A stretch of 64,000 bases of DNA from Dastarcus helophoroides (GCA_028583605.1 CM053336.1:23421004-23485003); one strand, 5' to 3'; shown: positions 23,469 to 37,860, numbered from the stretch's first letter. The notes: a model not told the origin generated them from the sequence alone. Numbers and translations: made by a program.

Positions 23469-26400
23469 GGGATCTTAGGAGTCACTTGACCGGTGTAACC
23501 CCCAACGAAAGTTGTTTGTTAAAGTTGAAATGTAAAAACGTTTAGTTAAAATTATGTTTTTATACCTAAAATGCTAGTAGCAATAATAAATAATTTACTT
23601 AAATTCTGGATTTATCGCCAAGAACTGGCAAAAATTGATGAGGAAAGCCCTAAACAAACACATGCACTTTGTCATGTTTTAAGTAGATTGCAATGCATCA
23701 GCATCAACCCCCCTACCTCCCGTTCCACCGTTTTAACACTCCATGTCGTTTTTCAATGTGTCGTTTTTATCAAGTAACTGAGTTTTATTATTATCACGCA
23801 AGCAACCGATCTGTTTCTTCGATTTCTAAGAAAAAAGAAGGAAGAAGCTGTGGATTTGCTAAACATTTTTCAATGGCCCTTATCATTACAGTCGTATTCA
23901 AATTGCATAGATGTTTCTCGGAAACCAGCACATTCAAAAATAAAAGCCTAGAAGTACGAAAGTATTAAATATGCTCTGTAATAATTTTAAAGAATCAATT
24001 TAGAAATACACATCGCATATTTCCTAGTATATTTTTCACTCGAATTTGGCTAGTTTAGATATAGCATATTGGAAAGATGACACAGCTCAATTGACTAAAG
24101 AGGAAAGAAAAATTCCATTGTCCAATTATTAAACTCACCTAAGAAGAGATCAAAATTTTTATCAAGTTGATCATTAAAGTCGATATAGACGCTTATCACA
24201 TCATGACTCTGCCCACTTTAAGTAACAGCAGGGGAAAGTGAGGGAATTACGAACACCAAAGGAAATTTCAAATATAGCGAAAGAACTTTGCAGTAGGATT
24301 TTTTCATTAGTTATTTATAGTGTTCAATTATTTTATCAACTAATTTTGATATCAACTTTATCACATATTTTTACAAACATCTAATTTAAGAATAGAAACA
24401 AAACCCTTCCTGTTAGATTTCATCCAAGGTTAGTTAATTATTATCAGTGATATAGGAAAATAGTTTTCTATCTTACTTCTATCTCCTTTTTTAAATATAG
24501 GATGTTACGGTTTAAATTTTCATTGACACTGAAGCTTGTAGTTGGGCAACCAATGATACGTCAGTTGGTTTAAGTGGCTGTTTGCTATTAGGCGGAAGGA
24601 AGTGACCATCTTGTCGTTCTTTTGGGTTTAGATTCGTCTAGGCGCCGGATCGCAAATCTTTCCGGACTCCTTGTGCTAGTGCGGTTTCCATTACTATATT
24701 TTGTGGGATTCTGTTAATTTATTGGGAAGATTCGTAAGAAATCGAATCTCAGATGGCCCCAGTAATTCAAGATTTTGTTTGAGGATAACGGCACCCTTCT
24801 ATGGACGCCTAAAAGCTCAGGTCGTTTTTCTTTTTCTATTTCCGTCGTGTTTTGTGGTAACTTTTCAAAATGGTTGGGGAGAGGACGTGGCCATCGAGGC
24901 TGGAAGAACAGGACGATTTTTATCTTTATCCTGAGGGAATGTGTGGGAGAGCACACCTGGTTCCTACCCCTTGATCTGTACCCTACTTGTACTAAAGATA
25001 CATAAGTAAATTTAAGACTGATACCTCTGTCTTACATATCATTTTGGAAATTTTCTACGTATTCTTCTGAATTTCGAATCTGTTGTTGAACCTCATTAGT
25101 GTAAAGTACAAAATTTAGCTTGTGAAACCAGGTAGAACGTCAGAGGCCTATCTTTCAAATTTAAATTTGATCGCTACATTTAGATGCCCTTTTCAATAGT
25201 CCTCATTTTGTATTTATTCATTTTTTTTAACAGTCAACTAAATGTTTATTAAATTTAATTTTAAGAATCCAAGTTCAAGTATTACGAATAAATCTTGTGA
25301 ATAATTATTGTGACGAATTAAGTGCCGCACTTTCTTCTACCTAAAATTTGTTATCTAAAAGTTTAAAAATAGTTTTGTTATAAGTTAGAAATATTTTTAG
25401 TAGAAAATTTTACCTGATGATTATAATTATCCATTTAACAATTATCACCGTAGTAAAATTTTATCAATGTGAATTTACTTTTGTGCTCTACATTTTTCAT
25501 ACATTTTTCTTAATATACATTCTGAATTTTGCCTTTGAATTATTTCGTTTTCTTTATTTACTGCGCAATTATTTCGCTCCTTTTGTAAATTTGATGTTAT
25601 AAACATAGACTACCTCACCACTCTCAGAAAGGCAAGTTATAGAGAGAGGGTGACAGCTACATTAGCAACTGCAGGGAGAACTTTTGAAAATTTATATTAG
25701 TGAACTCTAGCAGGTACTACGCCACCTAGGAGTGATTCGTTTAGATTTCTTTTTAAGTATCTTTTGGTGATTTTTCTACGATTTTCGATAGGTACATTGC
25801 ACGATTTTTAGGTATTCCTTTAGCCGTCGTGCTGCGCAGTTACCGATTTTTAATCATCTTATGCAAACAATTCCGGACTTGGAAATTTTCTAGAAGCTTT
25901 CACCGTTATATTATCACATTAGCCCAAAACTAGGGTCCTGACGGTGTTGCAGGATTCCCAGCCTGTAACAATAAAAAACTCTTGCTCATTCCCCCAACGC
26001 TAGCCGGCGATAGTAAAGGAAATTATTCCATGCACTAATAGTGGCACTTAAAAGAAATTTCATAATTTTTTTTTGACACTTAGCTACAACTTCTTTACTG
26101 GGGAATTATACGGTAATAAGGACATATGAAAAATGTCTTCCGAATATTCGAAAAAATATCAGTTTTTTACGACAAACTAAAAATAGTAGTAAGCGGTTGA
26201 GGTAAAAGGGAAAGACATCCGGTCCCTTACTGGATTTAGGTTTAAGTTTCTTTAGGGCTATTGTTATATCATTCTGACTAAAAGTAGATGATAATAATAA
26301 TAATAATTTATTGCATATTCTTTATATAAAGAGAATACAAAACACACAAAAATACAGAAATTAAATACTAAACAATTATTTATATACTAATCATTATTTA

Positions 26401-26689
26401 TAATTGAAATATGCAAAAGGAAATAAAAACACAATTAGTGATCTAGTTCAGTCCCCAAAAAGAAAAAAAAAGAAAAGAAAATAACAATCCTAATTACTAA
26501 TTAAACTGTGTACTGTCGTGGTATTCTTTGATTAATTATAAAACCATAAATAAAAATAAAAAATTTAGGACAAGAACAAACAAAATAAAATAAAGATATT
26601 TACAACGCAAGGATTTTAAACATTTTTAGCTAAAAACATTTTTCTTACTGCTACTTTAAATAATTTAACATCATATTATACTCATTTTT
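23469..26689. other. No gene recognised
   Basis: The segment 24520-25000 is less AT-rich and has overlapping open frames on both strands (24701-24934 plus, 24714-24956 minus, 24775-25005 plus). None resembles a known family and I do not call a gene. A (TAA)n run at 26290-26308 begins an A-rich stretch that looks like a LINE 3' end. Confidence 0.4.
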
Positions 26690-26740
26690 CTCTATCTTCC
26701 CTTAAAATTAATGCTATTATGACTGAATCACCCTGTATAT
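26690..26740 (+). repeat. MITE end fragment (pair of 1354-1403)
   Basis: Near-identical to 1354-1403, ending GACTGAATCACCCTGTATA. Only the right tip is recognisable. Confidence 0.5.
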
Positions 26741-26869
26741 GATCATGTAGAAATTGTCAGACGCTTTATTAACATCCGTAAATTCATTTAAAAATGACCA
26801 GTCCGTACTACTAATTTCAGGACATGAAGTAAAATAAAAAAAAATTGAAATAATAAGTTGCCTATAAAA

Positions 26870-29800
26870 AAACGCTTAAAAGAAATCGAAATTTATTCTT
26901 GAAATATTGAAATTGCTAGTTTCAAATCTAAATCTCGAATTTTTCATTAATTCAGAAAATCAAAAAATTTCGAGTTACGTTTTTTTTTCTTGAATTTTTG
27001 AGATTGACTTTTTTCATTGCTGCCCCAATTTGAGGAACAACAAGGACAACATGAAAAATTTAATTTTAAAAATTTTAAGAAATCAAATTTTAAGAAAAAA
27101 AGCACAAATTCCAAAAGAAGTGTACAAGTTCAAACAAAAATATTTAAATCCTAAGACTTTCTTTCATTGAATATCATTTTTTGATTTTAATTCCAATTTT
27201 CTTGTAAACGTCAGTCAAAAAGTATTAAGTGTTTCCTTAAAATCCCAATGTTAACACGAATTCTTAACCTTTTGTTCCCAATTTCTAATTTAATTTCGAA
27301 ATAGCAAATTTAAAATAGTTCTTGTACTAAGTTTCGAATATTTCTCGAAATCCAAATTTTAATTTCCAAATTCACCTTTTTTTTACAAATTTGTCAAAGT
27401 TTTAGGTAAACAATTTATAAGCTGCAATAAAAATTTTAGATTTTAATAACTGTGGCGATGTTGGTTCGATTGGAACATAAAAACCACATTTATTTAAACA
27501 TTATATTAACTAGGAATAACAGTGAACAGATCGACTAACTATATTCAAGACCCGAACAGAACTGGATTCTCGTTGTATTTTATCTTCTCCACTTTACCTA
27601 TAAGTGGGGGTTCTCTCGTCTTCTAGAAATAATGATAATGGCTTTCGGAGAAAATACTATTGTGAAAACTCTAATGATATTTGTAGGTATTTACGCTTAT
27701 CAAGGAAGATCGTAAAATCCCAACAAGAGCATTTTTCCATAACACCCATATTTCGTACTCGTGTTCATATGTCCGTGACTTGACCATACTTTTTAAACTA
27801 GATTCATCGAAGTTCAGTACCTGACTATCATGTAAAATTTCTTTATGGTGTTTCTTGTTTACGCACCTCCACCCTTAATGTCTGTGTACCAAAAGAATAC
27901 CATCTGCATCTCGCTAGAGGGCATGAAGATGCAAAATTTCTAATAATTTAAATAGTTCTAACCCAAATTAACCCTTCAATTAATTTTGAAAGGGATTCTT
28001 AAAGTGAAAATCAAACTGCAATCCCTCTTGAATCAATCCATCACTTTATAATACAAGTTTTACTTCGTTAATTAAAAGTAAAATAACTTTGCAATTGTAC
28101 GTGTTTATAAGGGCGTTTTTTGAAGGTAAAATTCCTTTGATCTACCACCACATGGTTTTGAGGTGAAATTCCAGAGATTTGTTACGGCGGTCAAGAGTTT
28201 CCGTTATCGATATTTACAGCCCTTGTGTTGCTCTGATTTACGACAGCGCACTTTAAAATGTTCTTGTGAAACCGATATTTGTGTTTTATTTTTTATTTTT
28301 ATTAATTTAAACTTGAAACAAACCAGGCCTAACAAATAACCCTTATCTAATTTTTGAACTGTTAAGAAGTCTGTTTTTCACGCAAAACGTTATGTTACAA
28401 AGAATTTTTATAATACGGTATTTATAGATACATTTATTTAAAAAAAATTGAATAAAATTCAATTACATAAAAACGATGAAATAGAACAGTTTACGAGGAG
28501 TTGACTCCTCACAGTACCTAGGTAGAACACATATGAAGCTAATTTGTACAACTTTCATATGTAATGAAACTCCCTGAGTTAGTTGAAGATTTATAAATAA
28601 ATCAATGACCTAATAAAACTTTATTAACTACTTATTTTATGACTAAAGAATTGAATTGAATTGAATTGAATGTATTGAATTTTAGAATGAATGAATCTTA
28701 ATGCATCTCCTACAATTTATAATATTCGATATCGTACTGAACAAATCTGATAAACAAAGTTTTTTCTTAATGAAATATATTCTATTTTACCAATGATTTT
28801 CGAAATCGACATGGTTAAACCGATAGAAAGAAGAATGGCAAAAATCGATTAGAATTTCAATCTGCAGCGTGATAACATACATTTATACATCCTGACAATC
28901 GTTTTCCAATAACGAATTTTGGAGTTATCGCCATTTGAAAATGTAACAAATGGTACAATGGTTTATAGAAAGTTCTCCTTTATCCAAAAATCTATATTAC
29001 CACTATCTTGGTGCAAAATTACCCGAGATATAATCATTTTTATGGCAAAAGATCGTGTTCTTTGACATTTCCCGATACTAGAGAAGTTTGCAAAATGAAA
29101 TTTAAATGGTAATGTAAAATTTTAAATAAAATCAAAATTTCTTAAACAATTTTAAATTTATGAAAGATTCCAAAATTCTCGAGTTTCAAAATTTCAAATT
29201 TAAACTTCTAATTTTTATAGAAGTCTTAAATATTCGACTTTTTACTGAAAAATTGAAAACATTCAAAACATCCGAAATTTGAAGACTAAGACCAAATTTT
29301 TTTTAAAATTATTTTCATTTTTTGTTTTAGCATTATTCTAAAAATATTTATTTTTTCCCTATAAATATCGAATTAAAACACAAAATTTACAAATTAAATA
29401 TTTCAAATTATGTCGACATTTTGGTAAAGTATAGTCAAACATTTAAAAAAAACTCTCTCGAACTTTCGAGAATGAGGCATTTATTTTGGTTAAAATTTTA
29501 AAGTTTTTAAAATGTGTACATTTTAAGATAATCTTAAAATTGTTGAAAGCAAAACAACTTCAACTTTCAGACTTAAATTTTCTAGAATACTAAGATTTCG
29601 GAATTGACCACAATTTTTAGGGAAGAAAGTTAAAATTTTCATTTTAAAGTCGGCATTTTAGAAAAAAAAAAGTAAACAGTAATCAAAAAAATGCTAAAAC
29701 ATAAAATTCTAAGCAAAACTCGAGCCTTTGGAAAGTCTTACTTAAAACATAAAAGTTAAATTTTGAGTTGAAATCCAAAGGCAATAATTGCCGTTGTGGT

Positions 29801-30580
29801 AAAAGGGTGAAACCTTATATGGACATAATCACAAGCCACAGTGCTTAGTTCAGTGTTCTAATGAACAATGTGTATGACAAAATGGGAAACATAGTATACA
29901 CATTTAATAGAAAACGAAATTTTAAGTTTTAAACGTAAAAACAATCTAAAAAACAATTCGGAATTCTTAAATTCTAATTCAAATCTTGAGAAAAATGTCG
30001 AAATTATTGGCAAAAATTAAATGACGTAAATATTGGTTAAGTTTAAATTGGGAAGTTCCTTGCAAAAATTAACATTTTAAATCAAATTTACTCCTAAAAT
30101 TTCGCTCTTTATTTTAATATCTCAGTTCTAGATTAAAATATTAGAATATTCTACTTAATTTTTTTTTTAATTTTGACTTAACTCGAAATTTCGATAATCA
30201 ATTAGAAATATCGCTATTTTGAGTAGAATTTTCAAAAACAATTTTATCCAAATTTCCAAATTTTAGGAAATAACGATCGAAAAAATTGATTTTTAAATAA
30301 ATTTTAAACAAGTTGAATTTTGGAATGTAAAATTGAAATTTCTAAAAGAAGTTAAAATTCAATCCTAAATTTTCAACTTCTTTTAGGAATTTTGAATTGA
30401 AATATTTAGGGCGAAAATAAAAGCAAAAGAATATCTTACCTTAAAACTAAAAGTTATCAGAAACATTAAAGTTTTCAGCTATGATTGTATTGTTGAAAAT
30501 ATTTGAAGTTTTAGAAAAGTAGTAAAAATTTTTAATCTAAAGCAACAGATTTGAGAAAATAGCTAAAGTTTCTGGAAAAA
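26870..30580. repeat. Degenerate short-repeat islands with plain AT-rich DNA between
   Basis: 26870-27420 and 29090-30580 are mixed purine and pyrimidine variants of GAAATTTT/AAATTTTG. Between them lies unremarkable sequence with a (GAATT)n microsatellite at 28648-28672. No coding sequence recognised. Confidence 0.5.
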
Positions 30581-32612
30581 CTTGAACTTTACAGAATGAT
30601 CTTTCATTTCAAGGGAATCTTGTTGTTTCTCCAACATCCATGGAGAACACACCACTGAAATTTGCCATTAGTTTAGGAGACTCGTAGTGGGGTATTAGCC
30701 TGCTCAATCAAATGGGATTGAATCTTATCTACTTTACTAAAATGTTTACCAAATTTGTAACCGCCTTTGGTACTACATCAACTAGCAGATTGGTGACAGA
30801 CTTAACATTATCGGTCATTTATGTAGACAAAAAAAATGTCTCAAAATATTTCTGAAGATGTAAAATATGTTTTGGGTTTCAATCTCTAATAAAAATTTTA
30901 AATTAAATTAGGTTCGTTTGAAGTGCGCAATTCTAGATGTCGAAAGGGCAGAGAAAAAGGTCGAAAAATGAATTCCAAAGATGAGTTTTTGCGTGGAAGA
31001 ATTTTTGGAATAAATTCTTTAATAAAGTCGTAAAATGCAAAAATGTGCCAATTATTTTACTTTTCCCGTGCATCGCGAATAGGGTACATATCTCCTTCTA
31101 AGGCGCGATAATGTACGCGAAAGGGATATAGCAACGACAAATAGAATCTAACGTCTATGTTTTTTACAGGATATGATTATAAATGAAAATTTTAAAAGGT
31201 TCTCATTTAATCGAGTTTTACCATAGCAATTTGTACGTAGGGAGTTAAAAAGTCACATTTGGTCTAACAAACGTGAAAGTGAAATGAGCGACAAAACACA
31301 CGAATATTCCTGCAGACTGCAGGACGAGGCCTTTTTAAATCCAATCTTTTAGCCCATAATTTAAAATGGACACTGCGATAAATCAAAATAACGTTGTTAA
31401 AACGAAAAGTGCACACCACAGAAACTGGTTGTATACATAGTTTACAGTTAAATTTCCGACTTTTTTCTAAATTTTAACTTTAAATTGAAAATTTTTATTT
31501 TCAACTTCAAACTTTTAGAAATAAGCAGAATGTTTGTATTCAAGTACAACATGCTTTACTTTTCTCTCAAAACTATTTCTAACATTAAACTTTCGTTTGC
31601 CACTCTCGCTTTACAAAATATATTCAGCATCACTCTTCCCCTATTACCTACTACAATGTGTAAATAAAAATGTTTTGATGGGTAGTAAATATCTTGATTA
31701 CCCAACTTACTCCAAGGATGAATTTAAAGACAAAATTGTCGCTAAAAATCAGTTAACTATTTGTGTAGATTTTATTTTCATGACAATTATTTGATTATAT
31801 TTGGGTATCTTTAATTAGGCGTATATTGTGCAGTTTTAGAGTTTTAACTATTATCTCACGTTACTGAATATGGCTATTGTTCTCAATTAAATAAATTTAC
31901 CGTGTCAATTTTGACATGCTTGTCATAGTTTCGCCATTATTAATATATACAAATTACCCAAACAAAGAACACAAAATGGTTTTTCTGAAATAGTTTAAGT
32001 ATGCCTACTTTCTCGTTATTCCAATTATTCCAGTTTTTTAGTTCGTTGCTAAGGAATCATCACAAAACGGTTCTATAAAACTTTTTCCGGCCTCGGCGGA
32101 GAAAATAAAAACTCCTTAATTTAAGTAATATTGATTGCTATTTCAGAAAAAATAGTATGCGTTCTTCGTAAAAAAGGCACATTTCCGGACTTCGATATTT
32201 GTTAGCTTCGGCCGTAGTTACATCGTCATCCGGAGATTTTTGCTTTTATTTCTAGATACACAATGTACTATTGAAATGAAAAAAAATTGATTTCCTTTAA
32301 TTATTTTTTCTCGAAAACGAAAGCGAATTAGCTCTTACCTTAGACTCTACCTAAGGAGAAGTTGACCCACAATATTGCTAAAATTTATGAGGATCTGAGG
32401 TTCCTTTTGATTTTACTCTAATAAACAATGTTTTTTTAAATAAAATTTTAAATATTTGACCAATCCTTTCTAAAATCAATAGGGTTCTATTTTGAAAAAC
32501 TTGATAGAAACAAGAATAAAAAAATCGGTTAAGAATTACAACCCACATCGTGTAACAGACATTTTCACAGATTAACAGTCGTTTTTCCGTGACGAATTTT
32601 CAAGATAATCGC
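30581..32612. other. No gene recognised
   Basis: Overlapping short frames at 31485-31794 are AT-rich and do not match a family I know. Nothing else is supported. Confidence 0.5.
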
Positions 32613-33424
32613 AATTTATTTATTTATTTATTTATTTGGTTATTTAGAACGCCGGTTGGCAGTTGTACACCATTCGTTATTTTGAATATTAGATCTATAT
32701 ATTACATAATTACAATAGGAATAATATCAAATAATTTTATTCTATAACAATTTTCAATGTAGTAACATTATAATTTAATAAATTTTTAAAAACAAAGGAA
32801 ATGCAACCTTAGAAAAAGAAATGAAAGAATCAAAATAGTATTAACACAATGCATTAAAAATGTCAGTTCATTATATAATTAGTTTTCCTCCATCTCTTTT
32901 GTTCCCATTCAATGATACTCCGAAAACCTGTATTTCAGACGCTAATCGTTTTCGTTATACGATATACCGGAGCACGCTTGGAAAGGTTAGAGTACACCTC
33001 AGGAACGTCCAGCACAATAGCACCAATTAACACTAGGTACAACAACGTCTAATATTTCTACTATTCCAGGAAAATCCAAATAACCATTGATTATGTTCAC
33101 ACCACAGCATGACTAAAATTTTCTTCTATCAGCAAGATTTCTGGAACCTGTGTATTTATATGACTGTTCCCTATCCATAATAATGCCTTTCACCTTATTG
33201 CGGTATCTTATATGTCTTTTTTTTTAGTTATAGTGTCATGGTGGGAAGAGCAGTGCTTTTTTGCCTTTGCAGTAGCATATGAAGCTTTCTATGCGCGCAA
33301 ACGTACAACGTTCAAATACCTCGTCGTTGAAACTGTGGAGCGCACACTTCCTTACTCGATACAAATATTACGTTTGCATCTTTTTTCATGAATTGGGGCA
33401 TTGCTACTGATATAGCCTTAAGGG

Positions 33425-33465
<41 letters not shown>

Positions 33466-33840
33466 GTACAAATACATATAAAGAAAGAGTAAAAGAAAAA
33501 AGACCTCATATTAAAGGTTATTGATAGATGGAAGTTGGGGGTGCTGCAGTTCCTCAGTGCCTATATGCGAGCCGCCACTGTCCTTGATACACCTAAATAT
33601 GTTAGAATCATTCAAGAAAATACAATGTAAGACCGGTCCGAGATGTGTTGCTTGTGGTACCACCGGCAGAACATCAAAGTCCTTAGAAATGGAGCCACTA
33701 ATCTTTAGCTGTAGTTTCTTTTTCATCAGGTAGAGCGCAGACAACTTTGATATACTTCCTGAAATTCCATATTTTATCAATTTGACCACCAGCACCTCAT
33801 AACTCACCATATCGAAAACTTTACTGAAATCTGTATACAC
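32613..33840 (-). pseudogene. LINE remnant: RT middle, 3' end with (TTTA)n
   Basis: Minus strand, 33840-33511 encodes MYTDFSKVFDMVSYEVL, a GISGSISKLSALYL block, then a PQATHLGPVLHCIFLND block. These match the DFSKAFD and GVPQGSxLGPxLF motifs of non-LTR reverse transcriptases. The catalytic YADD region is scrambled. The downstream part is non-coding and contains a (TA)n microsatellite at 33426-33463. It ends on the minus strand in an AAAT repeat (plus strand TTTA, 32614-32637), as many insect LINEs do. Clade is probably CR1/Jockey-like. Confidence 0.75.
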
Positions 33841-35221
33841 TTACTTACAAAACAATTAGCCCAGTAAAATAGTTCATGTTACCTTGCCAACAGGTTAAGT
33901 AATGCTGATTTTTCTTTTATGTTGTTTGGAGTAAGGTAGGGGTAACCAAACTAAGTTTTCTAAAAAGGATTAAAATTTCGTACTTTTATTAGTCTTTCAA
34001 GAGCAACATTTTTTCTTTACACAATGTAGCGTTAAAATAGCTATTGCCATTTATAAATAGCACGAAATGATGCACAATTTGGGATGCACAGTTTTTTTAT
34101 AAACTTAATAGAATGTATGAATACTTGCAATTAAAAAAATTAAAATAACACCTTCTATACACGATTCGTGCTTTTTACATGCGGGAAGGTTTTATTAATG
34201 CTGTTAAAATAAAATATATTTTTGTTAATAATTACAACTTCAATATTTACGTTTTTACTAGTTCATTCAGTTAAACTGTCTATAGGTGGAAAATCTTTCT
34301 GCACTCTATTGGAAGACTCAGAAGTAGAAATTCATATTTCACTATACTTCTCTTATGTCAAAAGTACCATGCTTTTCATTATTATTGTTAAGTACTTCTA
34401 GGATCCTAGGGCAAGACTATCCACAGAAGTATCTGCAGATAAGAGAACACTTCAGCCCCGATTTTCTGCAGCTGCATGATCTGCTGCAGTCCTTTTTTAT
34501 AGATCCCTGAAATGAACTTGACTAACGAGCTGGATTCTTTAACGGTAGTTGGGATTTGATTGCTACGGTTTCATCTACCATCCCCATTTCACAGGATCTT
34601 CTGCATCACTAAACCAGGTTTGAACTTAATGATAAGTCCAGAATGATTGGTGGTTGGCGACAATTGTGCAAGCTCAACTCATTTCTGGAAACAGAATTGA
34701 CAAAGTTAAGACAACTTTGTCAAGTCAGGTAAAAACGTAAATTATTGAGTGTTTAGATATACTGCCTATATTACATCCATGATGATATAGCTACAAAGAA
34801 AATTTCTACACCTTCAACTATTTTCTTGGAAGGGTTTGTGTCAGACTGTGTAAAAGCAGAAACATTTTAAAGTTTGGGTACCTCTTAGGCATTAAAGTAT
34901 AGAGCAAACATTATTTTTCTCCGCACATACATATATTGTGACATGTGTCTTTCAGCACTCTTGGTACTTTTTGTACAGCATTTGTGGGGTACTCATCAAA
35001 TATTATTAAAATATTGTCACCATAGTGGTTTCCAAAATACTTCACGTAAGTGTTGAATATCTTATTGTAAGTCATGAAATTATGTCGTTTCTAGATGTCT
35101 TTGTACTAAAGAAGTCATCCGTTTAGTACCACAAATTTCCAAATTTGGTATCTTAAATATTTAACACAGTTCAGCTATGTGAAAGCAAAGCAGAATATTG
35201 AAAATGAGTTGTTTTGTACAA
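33841..35221. other. No gene recognised between opposed LINE pieces
   Basis: Could be endonuclease or linker sequence of either LINE, but I cannot align it to motifs on either strand. Confidence 0.4.
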
Positions 35222-35603
35222 TTTTATAAAAAAGCACACTGTAGCTCTTTTAAATTCGATTCAAAGAAGAGCGATTCGCCTAATTGATGACGAGAGTTTG
35301 ACCCATTCTCTCGAAACACTAGGGCACAGGCAGATGGTTGGTGATAGATTTCTTTTCTACAAGTAATTTTATGGGAGATACTTACAGGAACTAATAAGAT
35401 CAAGATTTTTAAGGCGTACAAGACATTCCTGTGCAGTCCAGCTTGCCACAGTGAGGGCTTCTGCCTACGGAGGCTCTTATTGTTATGAAACTTTTAGTCT
35501 ATGGAACTTGTTACCGAACGGAATTTTCCCCAACCTCTCCTTGTTTAGGAAGGCGGTTTATCGTCATTTATCATTATTTCGCATCCTACTTGTGGTGCTT
35601 TGA
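35222..35603 (+). pseudogene. LINE remnant, C-terminal region, opposite strand
   Basis: Plus-strand frame with one internal stop reads LLNSIQRRAIRLIDDESLTH, then ETLGHRQMVGDRFLFYK, RRTRHSCAVQLATVRASAYG, and ETFSLWNLLPNGIFPNLSLF. This is the post-RT region of widespread arthropod CR1/Jockey-like LINEs (IQRRAxRLI, HRRxVxxLxLFY, LWNxLP). It runs opposite to the flanking LINE pieces, so it is a separate insertion or an inversion. Confidence 0.8.
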
Positions 35604-35959
35604 AGGCATTTTTCAAAGTTCTGTATCCCAGGTAAAACTAAGTTTAGAAAAAACTTTATACCAAATTGTAGATCATTTCGTGCTTTTTATAATATATTGT
35701 TTCTTAGAAAAAAGTTATTCTCCAAAAACCAAAAATGGACGAAATTTCAATTTTTTTTGAGAATTACGGATTAAGCATAGGGCTTCTAATGTCGAAATAG
35801 TGTTTTTTCACTTCTACCTTTTTCAAATAACCTAAAAAAATATTAGTATTATCCATCCTTTTGCAAGGTAGAGGCTTTTTTTTAGCAAAATGTAAGTGTG
35901 CTACATGCTGTTGATCTATTAATAAACTACTAAAGTAGAATATAATGCCGCTAAGAATT

Positions 35960-36543
35960 CACTTCTAAACGAGTTTGGCAGGGCTGTTTGAATACACACT
36001 TGTCTGTAATTCTAAACATTATTTCTGCTTCCAGATTTATAAATGGGAACCACGTAAGCGCATTTCTAAAAGTCCGGAAAGATTCCCCACTTCAATGACT
36101 TCTCATAGATGAGACAAAGTGGTTCAGCCAGGCCAGTAACGCACTCCCTCAAGAAGAAATTAGAAGAGCAAGGCTTCTTTTATTTATCCAGTGATAGTAG
36201 ATTTTTTACCGCTTTATTAAAAGTAATCACCATCTTCTTGAATTGACATTACCACAATTAGATTTATTCAGCAGATTACCAATCTCAACTTGTGCCATGG
36301 GAGCACTTGGTTTACATTGATATTAAAGAATTCAGCAAATACGTCAAAAATATTCATAATTCCCTTTTCTTTCATTTTTTTAATCAGAGTTCTACTGAAC
36401 CAGCTGGAAAAGTTAGTATTTTTAAGAGCTCATGGAAGATGCGCTTCTGTCCTCTTCTTAATGACATTGTGGAAATAAGAAACAATATTGATGGAGTCGT
36501 TCAGTATAGGTCTCAAAGTTTTTTGGAGAAAATAATTATTTAA
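35960..36543 (-). pseudogene. LINE remnant: linker and start of RT
   Basis: Minus strand, frames broken by stops. A linker with NIFDVFAEFFNINVNQ (36370-36310 region) is followed by pieces resembling the RT start: a stretch reading like LCHLxEVIEVGNLSGLLEMR, then NYRQVCI. In order and orientation it fits upstream of 33840-33511, so both are likely one LINE interrupted by the segment containing the plus-strand piece. Confidence 0.6.
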
Positions 36544-36719
36544 TGTGCTATAATCTCCATTCCTAAAATCGATGCGTTTATTTAATTTTGGTTTAGTAAT
36601 TTTATGCGTCTGTATCTCGGCACCGATTGTTATATGGATAAATAATTAATATAATTTTAAATCGTAGCTACAGTCGTCCACAAAAAACTGAAGGTTTCTT
36701 AACTTAAAAGAAAAAAACA

Positions 36720-36900
36720 CTCTTGTATCCGTCCGTCCATTTGTTACAAAGAGGTTTTCCTCAAGAACTATGTAACGTGGAGATTTGAAATTTTGCACAG
36801 CAGTAATTCTCAATGACCTACGCAAACATCGCCAACCAACGATTAAAAAAAGACATTATCTCATAATAACATGGGGGATTAATTTGAACTCCAAAAAATC
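36720..36900 (+). repeat. Dispersed repeat, copy 2 (pair of 20240-20410)
   Basis: Matches the reverse of 20240-20410 including ACAAAGAGGTTTTCCTC and ACTATGTAACGT. Non-coding, class unknown. Confidence 0.55.
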
Positions 36901-37075
36901 AAGTTCTGCTTAATATATCGTGTAAAGTTTCATTTGAAAAAGCTACCCCTAGACATCCTAATATATTTTTTGGGACTTTTGGTTTAATTGTCTTAAAGAT
37001 ATAGTTTAAAATGTGCAAGAAATGACCGTTCCCAGGTTCTGCTAGGTTTCGAAAGATAAAATTTAAATATAAATT

Positions 37076-37860
37076 TTATTAAAAATTCCAATTTATTCTT
37101 GAGATATTAAAGAAAAACTGTTTTTGGGGGTTATCTTTAGGGGTAGTGAGTGCACCAACTTAATCACAAATTTAGCATCTAAAAAAATTGTTGATACATT
37201 GTTTTGATGAAACATCAACATATAATGAGTTAAAGGTGAAAAAAAAAATGTTTTGATTCGCAATCTAATAATGATCAAGTCCATGGGGTTCTCCAAGCGT
37301 CATAAAAATAAGGGTGTTACGTTATTTTACTGTTAATGTAAAATATATGTCAAAATAATCATTATAGAAATAAAATTGAAAACATATGTTGTGTTTTACT
37401 TTCCATATCACTGTACAGAAAAAAATTAACTCAAGGGGTAAATCACCCTTTTCAAGGATTTTTTTTGCAAAACCCCAAGACAGGTCAATTTTATTTTTTA
37501 GTTTTCTTAATAAAATTGTTACATTTGATGAAATTCAATTGTTCAAAAGTTAATATATAAGAAAAATAAATGAAACTCACCCCCTAAAAAATAGGCGTTG
37601 CAGCTTTTTAAGATAGCTAATATATTTTTAGGAGCAATTTTTTATAGTCAATAACAGAGCGTTTGTTTCATTAAAAAATTCTAATTAATTCTTGAGTTAT
37701 TGAAGAAAAACTGTTTTTTGGGGTTAAATTTAAGAATTGGTTTCACCACTTAAATCGCCGAGTTAGCATCTAAAAAAAATACGTGTCCAATATTTTTTTT
37801 ATGTATATAACATATCATAAAATGAAAAAAATCGGTGATGTACACCTTGGGTACTTTCCT
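37076..37860 (+). repeat. Diverged tandem pair, ~590-bp spacing
   Basis: 37076-37300 and 37670-37860 share in order ATTCTTGAG, GAAGAAAAACTGTTTTTxGG, TTAGCATCTAAAAAAA, and an ACATATAATGA-like block. The spacing of about 590 bp suggests an old tandem duplication. The sequence between them and up to the receptor gene holds no recognised gene. Confidence 0.5.

Noticed and set aside
24701..25005. Overlapping frames on both strands in a less AT-rich patch
   Set aside because: No family resemblance, no splice context, and both strands equally open. Kept as unannotated.
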